A DNA stretch of 64,000 nucleotides. Source: Sinorhizobium alkalisoli. GTDB lineage: Bacteria; Pseudomonadota; Alphaproteobacteria; Rhizobiales; Rhizobiaceae. The stretch's first letter is position 1. Each line of letters begins with the position of its first letter. Under the pieces are notes generated by a model. It saw only the letters and a program-made list of their open reading frames with translations, was not told where the DNA came from and made no database searches. The translations under genes and the position numbers were made by a program. The stretch spans positions 744,001-808,000 of the forward strand of contig NZ_CP034910.1 in NCBI RefSeq assembly GCF_008932245.1. The letters are read 5' to 3'. Positions 45,509 to 54,202 of this stretch are shown piece after piece.

Positions 45509-46861
45509 TCAGGCCGCCTTGCTGTGCGCACGCGCCGATGGCGTAAGATAGGCGTCGAAGGCGGCTGCAACGGTGCGGATGAGAAAGCGACCATCCCCGC
45601 GAAGCCGGATCACGCCCCCGTTGTTTTCCAGGACTCCGTCGCTCTCGAGCATTGCAAGCCGACTATTGCCGTCCAGGAGCATGCCGGGATCGAACCCGTG
45701 CTCGGCGGCGACGGCGGGAACGTCCACGTGAAAGTCGCACATCAGCCGCTCTATGATCTTCCCGCGCAGACGGTCCTCCCCGGTCAGCCGGTAGCCTTTC
45801 GTCGTGGCGAGCTGACCATCGGCGATCTTCTGGGCATAAAGGCCAGGCGGGATTTCGTTCTGCACATAGCCCTCCGGAAGTCGCCCGATCGCGGAAGCGC
45901 CGAGGCCGATCAGGGTTTCCGCCGCATCGGTTGTGTAGCCTTGAAAATTGCGCCGTAGCCGGCCCTCTTGCTGGGCCTGCGCCAAGCTGTCGTCGGGCCT
46001 GGCGAAATGATCGAGGCCGATGCGGCGGTAGCCGGCGGCCGCAAGGGTGGTAGCGATCGCCTCGGCCTGGGCATGACGGCCTTCCGCATCGGCAAGCGCT
46101 TTCTCGTTGATCAGGCGCTGGTGCTTCTTGAACTCGGGCACATGGGCGTAACCAAAGACCGCGAACCGTTCGGGTCGCATGCCGATCGCGGCGCGAGCCG
46201 TCTCGATACAGGATTCCACCGTCTGGTGCGGCAGGCCGTAGATCAGATCGAAATTGATGCTTTCGACGCCGGCCCGCCGCAGCCGCGAGACCGCTTCCAT
46301 CGTCTGTTCCTCGCTCTGGACGCGGTTGATCGCCTTTTGCACGACGGGATCGAAGCTCTGTACGCCGAGGCTCGCACGGCGGACGCCGGCTTCGCCGAGC
46401 ACCGCCGCCATCTCCGGCTCAAGCGTTCGCGGGTCGATCTCGACTGCGACCTCGGCACCGCCTGGAAGAGCGAAATGTTGCCGCAACAGCCCCATAAGGT
46501 CGACAAATTCCTCCGGCTTGATGATCGTCGGGGTACCGCCGCCGAAATGGACGTGATCGATGGTGAGTGTCTTGCTCGCCATTTCGGAAACGAGCCGGAT
46601 CTCCTGACGCAACACGTCGAGATAATCGAGGATTGGCTGGTCGCGCTGGGTGATTGTGGTGTGGCAGCCGCAATACCAGCACATCGAGCGGCAGAAGGGT
46701 ATGTGCAGGTAGAGAGAGGCGGCCTTCTCCGCCGATGCGGCGGCAAGCCAGTCGCCGTAGCTGTCCGCTCCGACGGCTGGCGAAAAGCGCGGTGCGGTCG
46801 GGTAGCTCGTGTAGCGGGGCAGGCGCGCCTCGCCATATTTCGCGACGAGAGTCGATTGCAT
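45509..46861 (-). CDS. hemN: Oxygen-independent coproporphyrinogen III oxidase
   Basis: A 450-residue radical SAM enzyme that decarboxylates coproporphyrinogen III without oxygen for heme synthesis. The iron-sulfur motif is CRSMCWYCGCHT, preceded by SLYLHIPFC; VHFGGGTPT follows. ATG 46861 has AAGGAC upstream. A TTG-N8-CAA box at 46926-46939 is centred 72 bases before the ATG. Heme supply for c-type cytochromes and nitrogen-oxide enzymes under low oxygen explains its place here. Confidence 0.94.
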   Translation of the reverse strand: MQSTLVAKYGEARLPRYTSYPTAPRFSPAVGADSYGDWLAAASAEKAASLYLHIPFCRSMCWYCGCHTTITQRDQPILDYLDVLRQEIRLVSEMASKTLTIDHVHFGGGTPTIIKPEEFVDLMGLLRQHFALPGGAEVAVEIDPRTLEPEMAAVLGEAGVRRASLGVQSFDPVVQKAINRVQSEEQTMEAVSRLRRAGVESINFDLIYGLPHQTVESCIETARAAIGMRPERFAVFGYAHVPEFKKHQRLINEKALADAEGRHAQAEAIATTLAAAGYRRIGLDHFARPDDSLAQAQQEGRLRRNFQGYTTDAAETLIGLGASAIGRLPEGYVQNEIPPGLYAQKIADGQLATTKGYRLTGEDRLRGKIIERLMCDFHVDVPAVAAEHGFDPGMLLDGNSRLAMLESDGVLENNGGVIRLRGDGRFLIRTVAAAFDAYLTPSARAHSKAA

Positions 46862-46925
46862 GGAGATGTCCTTATTCAGGCGGAATGACACGTGCCGCAT
46901 TCTAGGGGAATGCCCGTGCGCCTCT

Positions 46926-46939
46926 TTGCGCCAAGGCAA
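46926..46939. promoter_or_regulatory. NnrR/Fnr-type box upstream of hemN
   Basis: TTGCGCCAAGGCAA: TTGC at one end and GCAA at the other, the pattern of NnrR-type TTG-N8-CAA sites. Centred at 46932.5, 71.5 bases from the hemN ATG, which would put transcription about 30 bases before the ATG if the box is at -41.5. Confidence 0.6.
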
Positions 46940-46968
46940 GGACGAAAGGTGCGTTCTGTAGATTTTGT

Positions 46969-46982
46969 TTGCTCGCGGTCAA
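46969..46982. promoter_or_regulatory. NnrR/Fnr-type box upstream of the DUF2249 operon
   Basis: TTGCTCGCGGTCAA, TTG-N8-CAA, on the other side of the hemN promoter. From its centre, a -41.5 arrangement puts transcription near 47017, some 40 to 65 bases before the first gene. Confidence 0.55.
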
Positions 46983-47083
46983 AGTGGTTGGTGGGGGCAG
47001 GAGCTAGGGTCGGGCGTATTCCGGTCCGGTCGAGCCGCCGCCGCATCGGAAATGTCACGATGGGCGGTCAAGACGAGAACGAC

Positions 47084-47359
47084 ATGACAGAGACCAAGCC
47101 CTCCATCGACGTACGCACCGTTCCGCCGCGGGAGCGGCATCCGCGCATCTTCGGCATGCTCGATGCACTTCTGCCAGGAAGTTCGCTGCTGATTACCAGC
47201 GATCACGATCCGCGCCCGCTTCACTACCAGCTGGAGACGAATTTCCCCGGGCAGTTCGGCTGGGACTATCTGGAAGCGGGGCCGGAGGTCTGGCGCGTTG
47301 AAATCGCCAGGATCGAGGACGGCGCGGGCTGCGAATGCTGCTGCGGGTCGGATCACTGA
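47084..47359 (+). CDS. DUF2249 protein with cysteine-rich tail
   Basis: A 91-residue DUF2249 domain (TusA-like fold; FGMLDALLPGSSLLITSDHD is typical) ending CECCCGSDH, a short cluster of four cysteines plus a histidine. DUF2249 proteins recur in NO-responsive gene sets but have no proven reaction. The tail could bind metal or an Fe-S or heme precursor. ATG 47084 is my choice; ATG 47060 in frame would add eight residues. First gene of an operon under a TTG-N8-CAA box. Confidence 0.82.
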   Translation: MTETKPSIDVRTVPPRERHPRIFGMLDALLPGSSLLITSDHDPRPLHYQLETNFPGQFGWDYLEAGPEVWRVEIARIEDGAGCECCCGSDH

Positions 47360-47447
47360 TCCGCCCTCGCATCTGCGACCTCGCCGCCGGACTCCGTCGC
47401 GCTTTCCGGAGGCAGAGGTCGCAACCGCTCACTTTTGGATAAGACAA

Positions 47448-48812
47448 ATGCCGGGCGCCACGCTTTCCCGATGGACGATGTCCTATTTCGCCGCCGCCTG
47501 CCTGTTCCTTGTGATCGGCGAATGCATGCTCGCGGCGGGCTACGGCTATCCCTTCGCCGAGGTGGGTGCTCCCGAGACACTGGCGCTCGTGCATCTTGTT
47601 GCCATTGGCTGGCTTGGCCTCCTGATGGTGGGAGCGCTCCTGCAATTCGTGCCGGTTCTGGTGGCCGCGCCGCTGCGGGGAGGACGGCTTGCGGCCCCGG
47701 CGCTGCTTCTCATCATTGCCGGGCTTCTCCTGCTCCTCGGCGGTTTTGGGGCGCTTGCGGGCGGGCCGCCGCTTTCGCCGAATCTGCTGCCCCTGGGCGC
47801 CGTGGTGATCGTCGCCGGTTTCGTACTTGTGGCCGGCATGCTCGCGGCCACCCTTCTTGCCGCGCGCCCGCTGCCGCATCCGGCCCGCTTCGTCGCGGCC
47901 GGCCTCCTTGCGCTGGTGGCGACGGTATTGATTGGCGCTTGCTTTGCCGTGCTGCTTTCGGGCGCGATCGAAAGCGATCTTCTCACCGCCCTTGTCGTTC
48001 ACGGGGTGCCGCTGCATGCCGCCCTCGGCCTCGGTGGTTGGCTCAGCTTCACGGCCATCGGCGTCAGTTACCGTCTGCTGCCGATGTTCATGCTCGCACC
48101 CGACAATGTTCGGACGACCACGAAGGTCGCCTGGTGGGCGGGCACCGCCGCGCTGGGGCTGGTTGCGGCCTCGGTCGGGCTTGCCGTCATCGAGCCTTCG
48201 GCCATGACTGGCCTGCTCGTGCTAGCGATGCTCCTTACCCTCGGTCTCACCGTTCTTTACGGAGCAGACGCGGTGCGGTTCTATCGCAAGCGCCGGCGCA
48301 AGGCCGTGGAACTCAACATCCGAGCAAGCTATGCCGCCTTTGCAGCCCTCATCGCCTCCGTTGCGATGTTCGCGCTCCCTGCCATGCGGGCCGCCGCCGG
48401 GGAGGGGGCTGCCGCGCTCGTCTATCTCTTCGTCTTTGGCTGGCTCAGCGGGCTTGGCCTCGCGCAGCTCTACAAGATCGTGCCATTCCTGACCTGGCTC
48501 GAATGTTATGGTCCCGTGCTTGGCCGCGTTCCGGTTCCGCGCGTGCAGGATCTCGTCAGCGAAAGGCGCGCACGCCTCTGGTTCTACCTCTATTATGCGG
48601 CCGTGAGCGCGGCCACGTTTTCGCTGTTCATGGGCAGCAACCCGTCGTTTCGCATCGCGGCGCTGGCACAGCTCGCCGCAACCATCGCGCTGATCGTGGA
48701 ATTCGCGCGCGCCCGAAATCTCTCCGCCGTCGCCGCCGCTTCGCGCTTTCCCGTTGGCGTGCCGCGTCCGCATCTCTTTTTGCCCCCGTTTCGTCACAGG
48801 AGTGAGCCATGA
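47448..48812 (+). CDS. Twelve-helix membrane protein, distant heme-copper-oxidase-like fold
   Basis: A 454-residue integral membrane protein, about 12 helices. Histidines in helices (LALVHLVAIGWLG, VVHGVPLHAALGLGGW) and the sequence style resemble the NorB/CcoN superfamily or NnrS proteins, but no full set of heme/Cu ligands is evident to me and it is not NnrS, which lies at 49795. The gene sits between two DUF2249 genes. Function may be heme or nitric-oxide related; that is inference. Start ATG 47448 follows GGATAAG. Confidence 0.75.
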   Translation: MPGATLSRWTMSYFAAACLFLVIGECMLAAGYGYPFAEVGAPETLALVHLVAIGWLGLLMVGALLQFVPVLVAAPLRGGRLAAPALLLIIAGLLLLLGGFGALAGGPPLSPNLLPLGAVVIVAGFVLVAGMLAATLLAARPLPHPARFVAAGLLALVATVLIGACFAVLLSGAIESDLLTALVVHGVPLHAALGLGGWLSFTAIGVSYRLLPMFMLAPDNVRTTTKVAWWAGTAALGLVAASVGLAVIEPSAMTGLLVLAMLLTLGLTVLYGADAVRFYRKRRRKAVELNIRASYAAFAALIASVAMFALPAMRAAAGEGAAALVYLFVFGWLSGLGLAQLYKIVPFLTWLECYGPVLGRVPVPRVQDLVSERRARLWFYLYYAAVSAATFSLFMGSNPSFRIAALAQLAATIALIVEFARARNLSAVAAASRFPVGVPRPHLFLPPFRHRSEP

Positions 48813-49345
48813 ACCCTGCGTCCGCAAACAGCCCCGCACCAAGGGAACTCGACGTCCGGCCAATTCTCAGGAGCGGCGGCGAACCGTTCCAGGCAATCAT
48901 GGAGGCGGTGAGCGGGCTGAAGCCCGGGCAGGCACTGCGTTTGCTCGCGCCCTTCCGTCCGCAGCCGCTCTTCAAGGTGATGGCAGGCCGCGGCTTTGCC
49001 CATGCAGCGCGGGAGATCGGTGGTGGCGATTGGGAGGTGCTGTTCACGCCGGAAGAGGCGGGCTCTCCGGTCGCGTTCTCCGCCGATGCCGAGGATCCTG
49101 AGGTGTGGCCGGACCCGACCGTCAATCTCGATTTGACCGAGCTCGACCCGCCGGAGCCGATGGTCCGCATCCTTTCGGCTGCCGAAAGCATGCAGGCGGG
49201 CGAGGTGCTGTTTGCGCTGCTGTCACGCGAACCGCTTTTCCTCTATCCGGAACTTGCAAAACGCGGACATCAGTGGGCCGGCAATTTCGACGAGACACGC
49301 ACGACATTCCGCATCTTCGTCCGCGTCGGTAAGGTCAAGGCGTGA
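48809..49345 (+). CDS. Double DUF2249-domain protein
   Basis: A 178-residue protein with two DUF2249 modules: residues about 13-75 (RELDVRPILRSGGEPFQAIM, LRLLAPFRPQPLFKVMAGRG) and 95-175 (DLTELDPPEPMVRILSAAES, YPELAKRGHQWAG). The start overlaps the membrane-protein stop (ATGA) and the stop overlaps the next start. Unlike the first DUF2249 gene it has no Cys-rich tail. It probably handles sulfur, or is a partner of the MIP18 protein. Confidence 0.82.
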   Translation: MNPASANSPAPRELDVRPILRSGGEPFQAIMEAVSGLKPGQALRLLAPFRPQPLFKVMAGRGFAHAAREIGGGDWEVLFTPEEAGSPVAFSADAEDPEVWPDPTVNLDLTELDPPEPMVRILSAAESMQAGEVLFALLSREPLFLYPELAKRGHQWAGNFDETRTTFRIFVRVGKVKA

Positions 49346-49638
49346 TGGAAGTGGCAACGAACGAAGCGCTCGCCGGCGCGATCCGCGAGGCGCTGCGCAT
49401 GATCATCGATCCCGAACTCGGGCGCAGCATGATCGATCTCGGCCTGATCTATGACGTGCGCGTCGAGGATGGCGGCATCGCCCATGTGACGATGACGACG
49501 ACCACGAGAGGCTGTCCCGCCAGCGAATATCTGAAGGAGGCCGTGAGCAACTGCGTCTGGCACGTCCCGGGCGTCGAATATGCAGAAGTCCGGCTGACCT
49601 ACGAACCGGCCTGGACGCCGGAGATGATGGCGGACTGA
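49342..49638 (+). CDS. MIP18/DUF59 Fe-S cluster assembly-type protein
   Basis: A 98-residue DUF59/PaaD-like protein with the conserved D-P-E-(L)-G segment IIDPELGRSMIDLGLIYDV and the reactive Cys in TTRGCPASEYL. Members help build or deliver iron-sulfur clusters. It begins with GTG at 49342 (or ATG at 49345) coupled to the DUF2249 gene. Within a NirK cluster it may maintain Fe-S centres under nitrosative stress, an inference. Ends the operon, followed by a terminator. Confidence 0.88.
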   Translation: MMEVATNEALAGAIREALRMIIDPELGRSMIDLGLIYDVRVEDGGIAHVTMTTTTRGCPASEYLKEAVSNCVWHVPGVEYAEVRLTYEPAWTPEMMAD

Positions 49639-49732
49639 CCTTGAAGACCCCTCGCCACACGTGGCATGGCTTAGCCTGCCCCACCCGCCTCTGGCGCTCA
49701 CACGTCGCAGGAAGGTCGAGACGGGCACCAAA

Positions 49733-49764
49733 GCCCCTCCGACCTGCGGTCGGGAGGGGCCTTT
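49733..49764. terminator. Bidirectional terminator between the MIP18 gene and nnrS
   Basis: GCCCCTCC-GACCTGCGGTC-GGGAGGGGC, stem with an inner GACC/GGTC pairing, followed on the + strand by CTTTTCC and preceded by CAAAG, so T-runs exist on both strands. It sits between convergent genes ending at 49638 and 49795. Confidence 0.8.
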
Positions 49765-49794
49765 TCCACGAATTGCAGAGCGGCCAAGTCTTCG

Positions 49795-51009
49795 CTAGCG
49801 CAGCACCCGACGCTCGCGCAGGAGCATCGGTCCATATTCGAGGCAGAAGAGCCCGAATGCGGCGATCCAGAGCCCTCCGGAGGCGGCATAGAGCGTGCTG
49901 GCGGTTTCCGGGAACGTCTCCGCAAGCGGGCGCAGCAATCCTGCGAGTACGATAGCCGCGAAGGAAGCGACGGTGAGCCGCGAGGCGGTCAGCGGACGTC
50001 CCGTATGCCCGCGGCTGGCGCGCGTCATTACTGCGAGCATCATGGAGGCGATGGCGCCGACGGTGAGCACATGCATGACGGAATGTTCCTGGACGTGGCC
50101 GGCCGCGCCGAGCGCGATCGCGGCGAAGCCCAAGGCAACGAAGGCGTAGGCGATGTGCAGCACGACGAGTAGCATTTCGGGCCAGGTGGACCAGCCTTTC
50201 CAGCGCGCCAGCCGGATCGTGTGCAGCGTTGCTGCGATTAAACCGACGGCGGCCGTGACGGCATGATCCGGAACAAGCGTCCAAAGGGAGAGTGCGGCAA
50301 TGCCCGAGAGGATGGCAACAGTATCGAAGCGGTTGTAGGGGACCGGGAAGTCGGTGCGCCCGAGTCGGTTCAGCCAATTGCGGGTGAAGCTCGGCAGGAT
50401 GCGGCCTCCGACGATCGTGATGAGCGCCACATAGGCGGAAATGCCGAGGCGCATCGCTCGATGAAGGTCGTAATCGCTCTCGATGACCGCCACGTGGAAG
50501 CAGGCATTGGCGAGCGACAACGCCAGCAGACCGCCGAGCACTTTCAGGTCCTTCCACTTCCGCCCGGCGATCACCTCGCGCGCGCAGATGAAGAGGAGAG
50601 TCGGCAGGAAGAGACTGTCGATCGCTGCGGCGGCGGGCAGGCCGATGGTGTCCGGCGAAATGAGGGCGGCGCGTCCGGCGAGCCACAGCGCGAACAGGCC
50701 GGCGAGCGGCCACCCGGAAACCGGCAGCCGGCCCGTCCAGTTCGGCACCGCGGTCAACAGGAAGCCCGCAAGCACGGCGGAGGCGAAGCCGAACAGCATC
50801 TCATGCGCGTGCCAGGCAGGGGCGCCATAGGTGCCGGCGAGATCGGCACGGCCGGTGAGGGCCGCGATCCACAGGGCCATGGCGATGACGGCCCAAAGCG
50901 CCGCGCCGAGAAAGAACGGCCGGAACCCGTAGGAAAAAAGCACCGGCCCGGTGCGGGCAAGGCCCCGCGGCACATGACCTGCGCGCTCGGCCAGTTTCGA
51001 TCCAGTCAT
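49795..51009 (-). CDS. nnrS: NnrS family heme-copper membrane protein
   Basis: A 404-residue protein, about 12 helices, with the NnrS hallmark N-terminus (LFSYGFRPFFLGAALWAV, WHAHEMLFGFASAVLAGFLLTAVPNW) and the later IVGGRILPSFTRNWL and VMTRASRGHTGRPL motifs. It is made in response to NO and protects metal enzymes under nitrosative stress. Divergent from nirK, with its own TTG-N8-CAA box 57-70 bases upstream. Confidence 0.92.
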   Translation of the reverse strand: MTGSKLAERAGHVPRGLARTGPVLFSYGFRPFFLGAALWAVIAMALWIAALTGRADLAGTYGAPAWHAHEMLFGFASAVLAGFLLTAVPNWTGRLPVSGWPLAGLFALWLAGRAALISPDTIGLPAAAAIDSLFLPTLLFICAREVIAGRKWKDLKVLGGLLALSLANACFHVAVIESDYDLHRAMRLGISAYVALITIVGGRILPSFTRNWLNRLGRTDFPVPYNRFDTVAILSGIAALSLWTLVPDHAVTAAVGLIAATLHTIRLARWKGWSTWPEMLLVVLHIAYAFVALGFAAIALGAAGHVQEHSVMHVLTVGAIASMMLAVMTRASRGHTGRPLTASRLTVASFAAIVLAGLLRPLAETFPETASTLYAASGGLWIAAFGLFCLEYGPMLLRERRVLR

Positions 51010-51065
51010 GATTGCACTCCGATGTTTGGTCGGAAACTGGGTAGCGGAGATACCGAGGCGCTTCT

Positions 51066-51079
51066 TTGATAATTGGCAA
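51066..51079. promoter_or_regulatory. NnrR/Fnr-type box upstream of nnrS
   Basis: TTGATAATTGGCAA, TTG-N8-CAA. One half (TTGAT) matches the Fnr/FixK half-site, the other (GGCAA) the NnrR form. Centred 63.5 bases from the nnrS start, on the nirK-nnrS divergent region. Confidence 0.65.
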
Positions 51080-51164
51080 ATACGCGGCCAGATCGTGCGG
51101 ACTGCGGCCGTCCATCTGGTCGCTCTCGCTCGCCAAAATGTCGCACCGAGTGCAATCTGTCTGT

Positions 51165-51178
51165 TTGTTCCACCTCAA
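51165..51178. promoter_or_regulatory. NnrR/Fnr-type box upstream of nirK
   Basis: TTGTTCCACCTCAA, TTG-N8-CAA. Centred at 51171.5, 81.5 bases before the nirK ATG; a -41.5 promoter would start near 51213, giving a 40-base leader. Confidence 0.6.
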
Positions 51179-51252
51179 AGAGTACCGCACCGACCCTCCT
51201 AGGATGAAAACGACCGGGCGATGTTCGTTCCGTTCTTTCAAGGAGAGGTTCG

Positions 51253-52395
51253 ATGACAGAGAAATTTCAAATGACCCGCCGCAGCATGTTGGCCGGCGCC
51301 GCGATCGCGGGCGCGCTGACGCCGCTTGTCGGCGCGATGTCCGCCCATGCCGAAGAGGCCGTCCCCTCCGCCCTGCACACGGCCGCGCCCGTCGATCTCG
51401 CATCGCTGCCGCGGGTGAAGGTCGATCTGGTCAGGCCGCCCTTCGTTCACGCCCACACGCAAAAGGCCGAGGGTGGGCCGAAGATCGTCGAATTCACGCT
51501 GACGATCGAGGAGAAGAAGCTGGTCATCGACGACCAGGGCACCGAGCTCCACGCAATGACCTTCGACGGATCGGTCCCCGGTCCTTTGATGGTGGTCCAC
51601 CAGGACGACTATGTCGAGGTGACGCTCAACAATCCGGAAACCAACCAGCTGCAGCACAATATCGACTTTCATTCGGCGACTGGCGGGCTCGGCGGCGGTG
51701 CGTTGACAGTTGTCAACCCGGGCGAAAGCGCGGTGTTGCGCTTCAAGGCGACGAAGGCGGGCGTCTTCGTATACCATTGCGCACCTCCCGGCATGGTGCC
51801 GTGGCACGTCACCTCCGGCATGAACGGCGCGATCATGGTTCTGCCGCGCGAGGGTCTGAGCGACGGCAAGGGCAATGCGCTCACCTATGACAAGGTTTAT
51901 TACATCGGCGAGCAGGACTTTTATGTCCCTCGCGACGAGAACGGTAACTTCAAGAAATACGAGAGCGCTGGCGATTCCTATGCCGATACGCTCGAAGTGA
52001 TGCGCACTTTGACCCCGAGCCACATCGTCTTCAACGGTGCGGTCGGCGCCCTCACCGGTGAGAATGCGCTGAAGGCGCAGGTTGGCGACAAGGTGCTGAT
52101 CGTCCATTCGCAGGCGAACCGCGACACCCGCCCGCATCTGATCGGCGGTCACGGCGACTATGTCTGGGCGACCGGCAAGTTCCGCAACGCCCCGGATGTC
52201 GACCAGGAAACCTGGTTCATCCCCGGCGGCACGGCAGGCGCGGCCTTCTACACCTTCGAGCAGCCCGGCATCTATGCCTATGTGAACCATAATCTGATCG
52301 AAGCCTTCGAGCTTGGCGCGGCCGCCCATTTCGCCGTCACCGGCGAGTGGAACAACGATTTGATGACCTCGGTCAGGGCGCCTTCGGGCAGCTGA
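51253..52395 (+). CDS. nirK: Copper-containing nitrite reductase
   Basis: A 380-residue NirK reducing nitrite to NO in the periplasm. A Tat signal ([15 protein letters not shown]) precedes two cupredoxin domains. All ligands are present: type 1 Cu His135, Cys176, His185, Met190; type 2 Cu His140, His175, His346; catalytic Asp138 and His295. The spacing agrees with the Alcaligenes enzymes offset by 40. AAGGAGAGG precedes the start. It is first of nirK-nirV. Confidence 0.97.
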   Translation: MTEKFQMTRRSMLAGAAIAGALTPLVGAMSAHAEEAVPSALHTAAPVDLASLPRVKVDLVRPPFVHAHTQKAEGGPKIVEFTLTIEEKKLVIDDQGTELHAMTFDGSVPGPLMVVHQDDYVEVTLNNPETNQLQHNIDFHSATGGLGGGALTVVNPGESAVLRFKATKAGVFVYHCAPPGMVPWHVTSGMNGAIMVLPREGLSDGKGNALTYDKVYYIGEQDFYVPRDENGNFKKYESAGDSYADTLEVMRTLTPSHIVFNGAVGALTGENALKAQVGDKVLIVHSQANRDTRPHLIGGHGDYVWATGKFRNAPDVDQETWFIPGGTAGAAFYTFEQPGIYAYVNHNLIEAFELGAAAHFAVTGEWNNDLMTSVRAPSGS

Positions 52396-52480
52396 GCCAT
52401 GAGCGGCCCGGCCGGCGATTTCCGCCGGTCGGGCCGCTGCTTAAGCAGGTTCCGCAAAAGTGGATCGCAAGGAGGCCGTA

Positions 52481-53392
52481 ATGGCCGCGCTTTCAGAAAA
52501 GAGTCAGACTGCCGTTTCGCTTGCGCTCCCGTCGGTGCTTTTCCTTCTCCTTGCAGGTCTCCTCGCACGGGAGACGGGGCTTGTCGGCGACACGGCGGCG
52601 GGCGCCGCGCTCGACGAACCGCCAATCGTTCTCGTCACGCCGCGGGAATTCAGCTACCGTGTCTCCGGAGAATTCTTCAAGGGCGGCTATGCCGTCGACG
52701 GGCCGATGGTTTCGCTTCACATGGATGGCCCTCTCGCGATCATGAAATACCAGGTGACTGCCGCGGATTATGCCCGCTGTGTCGGAGAGGGGGTCTGTCC
52801 ACCCGCCGAACCGGAACACCCACCCGCCGACCCCGAACGCATGCCCGCAACGGGCATCAGTTACGATGACGCGCAGGCCTATGCTTCCTGGCTGAGCCGG
52901 CGGACTGGCGCGGTTTGGGTGCTGCCGACCGATGAGCAACTTGCCTTTGCCGCCGGCAGCCGCTTTCCCGACGATGCGCTCGGCGTCGACGAGGACAGCG
53001 ACAATCCGGCCGTGCGCTGGCTTGCCGACTATTACCGCGAGACGGCGCGCAAGGCCTCCCGGGTACCCGAGCCGCAACCGCAAGGCGCTTTCGGCGAGAG
53101 CGAGTCCGGGCTTGCCGATTTCGCCGGCAATGTCTGGGAGTGGACGACGACCTGCAGCCGCCGGGTCAGCCTCGACCGGTCCGGAGCGGTGGTGAACGAC
53201 GCCTCATCCTGCGGAATCTACATCGCCACCGGAAAGCACCGCGCCGCGCTCAGCTCCTTCGTCCGCAATCCGAAGGGTGGCGGTTGCGCCGTCGGGGCAC
53301 CGCCGGACAATGTCGGCTTCCGCCTGGTGAAGGACACGCGCTGGTACGCGCCGCTTCTGCAAAGGCTCAGAGCCAAAGGGTTCAGCGTTTGA
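52481..53392 (+). CDS. nirV: NirV, formylglycine-generating-enzyme-like protein
   Basis: A 303-residue FGE-sulfatase-type protein with an N-terminal membrane anchor or signal (LALPSVLFLLLAGLLA) and the family core: YQVTAADYARCVGEG, SYDDAQAYASWLSRRTG, LADFAGNVWEWTTTC and RNPKGGGCAVGAPPDNVGFRLV. NirV always accompanies nirK in this group but its activity is not settled. ATG 52481 has AAGGAGG 6 bases upstream, better than the GTG at 52460. Confidence 0.92.
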   Translation: MAALSEKSQTAVSLALPSVLFLLLAGLLARETGLVGDTAAGAALDEPPIVLVTPREFSYRVSGEFFKGGYAVDGPMVSLHMDGPLAIMKYQVTAADYARCVGEGVCPPAEPEHPPADPERMPATGISYDDAQAYASWLSRRTGAVWVLPTDEQLAFAAGSRFPDDALGVDEDSDNPAVRWLADYYRETARKASRVPEPQPQGAFGESESGLADFAGNVWEWTTTCSRRVSLDRSGAVVNDASSCGIYIATGKHRAALSSFVRNPKGGGCAVGAPPDNVGFRLVKDTRWYAPLLQRLRAKGFSV

Positions 53393-53491
53393 CGCGTTTG
53401 GCAGGCCTCATCGGCTTTTTTCCTTCTTCGCGGCATGCTAGGAGTCCGGCGGCGATGGACGCATGAAGCGCCGCCTGCGAAGGAAGCTGGA

Positions 53492-54187
53492 ATGAAGATC
53501 GACCGGAGTGTCGTACGGTCGCTCTCCCTGTTCGACAGGATGAGTGACGGGGATCTGGACAGGCTGCTCGGCCACGCCACATCGCGGCGCGTGGCGCCGG
53601 GCGACAGCGTCTTTGAGCAGGGCCAGTCGGCCACTCATTTCTTCCTCCTCCTGCACGGACGGCTGAAGGTCACCCAGGTGACGGAGGACGGGCAGCAGAT
53701 CATCGTGCGCGTCGTCCATCCGGGCGACCTCTTTGGTTTTGCAAAGGCGCTGCAGCGCTCCGACTATCCGGGCACCGCGATGGCGGTGGCGGAGAGTGTT
53801 GCACTCTCCTGGCCGACGGATCTTTGGCCACACTTCGTCGAGCAGAACCCCTTGCTGGCCGTCGGCGCCATGCAGACGATCGGCAAGCGTCTCGAAGAGG
53901 CGCACACGCGCATCCGCGAAATGTCGACGCAGGAGGTCGAACGCCGCGTTGCGCATGCCGTGCTGCGGCTGTCGAGCCAGGCGGGGAAGAAGGAGGAGGG
54001 CGGCATCCGTATCGATTTTCCTATTTCCCGCCAGGATATCGCCGAGATGACCGGAACCACGCTTCACACTGTCTCGCGCATCCTGAGCGCGTGGGAGGCC
54101 AAGGGGCTGGTAGAGGGCGGGCGCCAGAAGCTCATGATCTGCGACCTCGCCGGCCTGACGCAGCTTGCCGAGGCCGGCAAGGATTGA
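53492..54187 (+). CDS. nnrR: Crp/Fnr-family nitrogen-oxide regulator
   Basis: A 231-residue Crp/Fnr protein with the cyclic-nucleotide-type sensor domain (residues 1-125) and the HTH ISRQDIAEMTGTTLHTVSRILSAWEAKG (about 170-200). No N-terminal Fe-S cysteines, so it belongs to the NnrR group rather than to Fnr. It should act through the TTG-N8-CAA boxes of this window. No such box lies directly upstream, so it may be read through from nirKV or a weak promoter of its own. Confidence 0.92.
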   Translation: MKIDRSVVRSLSLFDRMSDGDLDRLLGHATSRRVAPGDSVFEQGQSATHFFLLLHGRLKVTQVTEDGQQIIVRVVHPGDLFGFAKALQRSDYPGTAMAVAESVALSWPTDLWPHFVEQNPLLAVGAMQTIGKRLEEAHTRIREMSTQEVERRVAHAVLRLSSQAGKKEEGGIRIDFPISRQDIAEMTGTTLHTVSRILSAWEAKGLVEGGRQKLMICDLAGLTQLAEAGKD

Positions 54188-54202
54188 CGGCTGAGCCGAC
54201 CT

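Noticed and set aside
45342..45551. Frames between the SPW gene and hemN
   Set aside because: They overlap the hemN 3' end and have no motif. A fragment near 45330 (CTGTAACGCTTTGAATTGC) only recalls the mosaic-repeat linker.
47435..48805. 456-codon forward frame overlapping the 12-TM membrane protein
   Set aside because: Arginine- and cysteine-rich translation typical of a shifted frame; the hydrophobic frame starting at 47448 is the gene.
53393..53430. Possible terminator after nirV (GCC-tcat-CGGC with T-run)
   Set aside because: The stem is too short to claim; only the T-rich stretch is clear.
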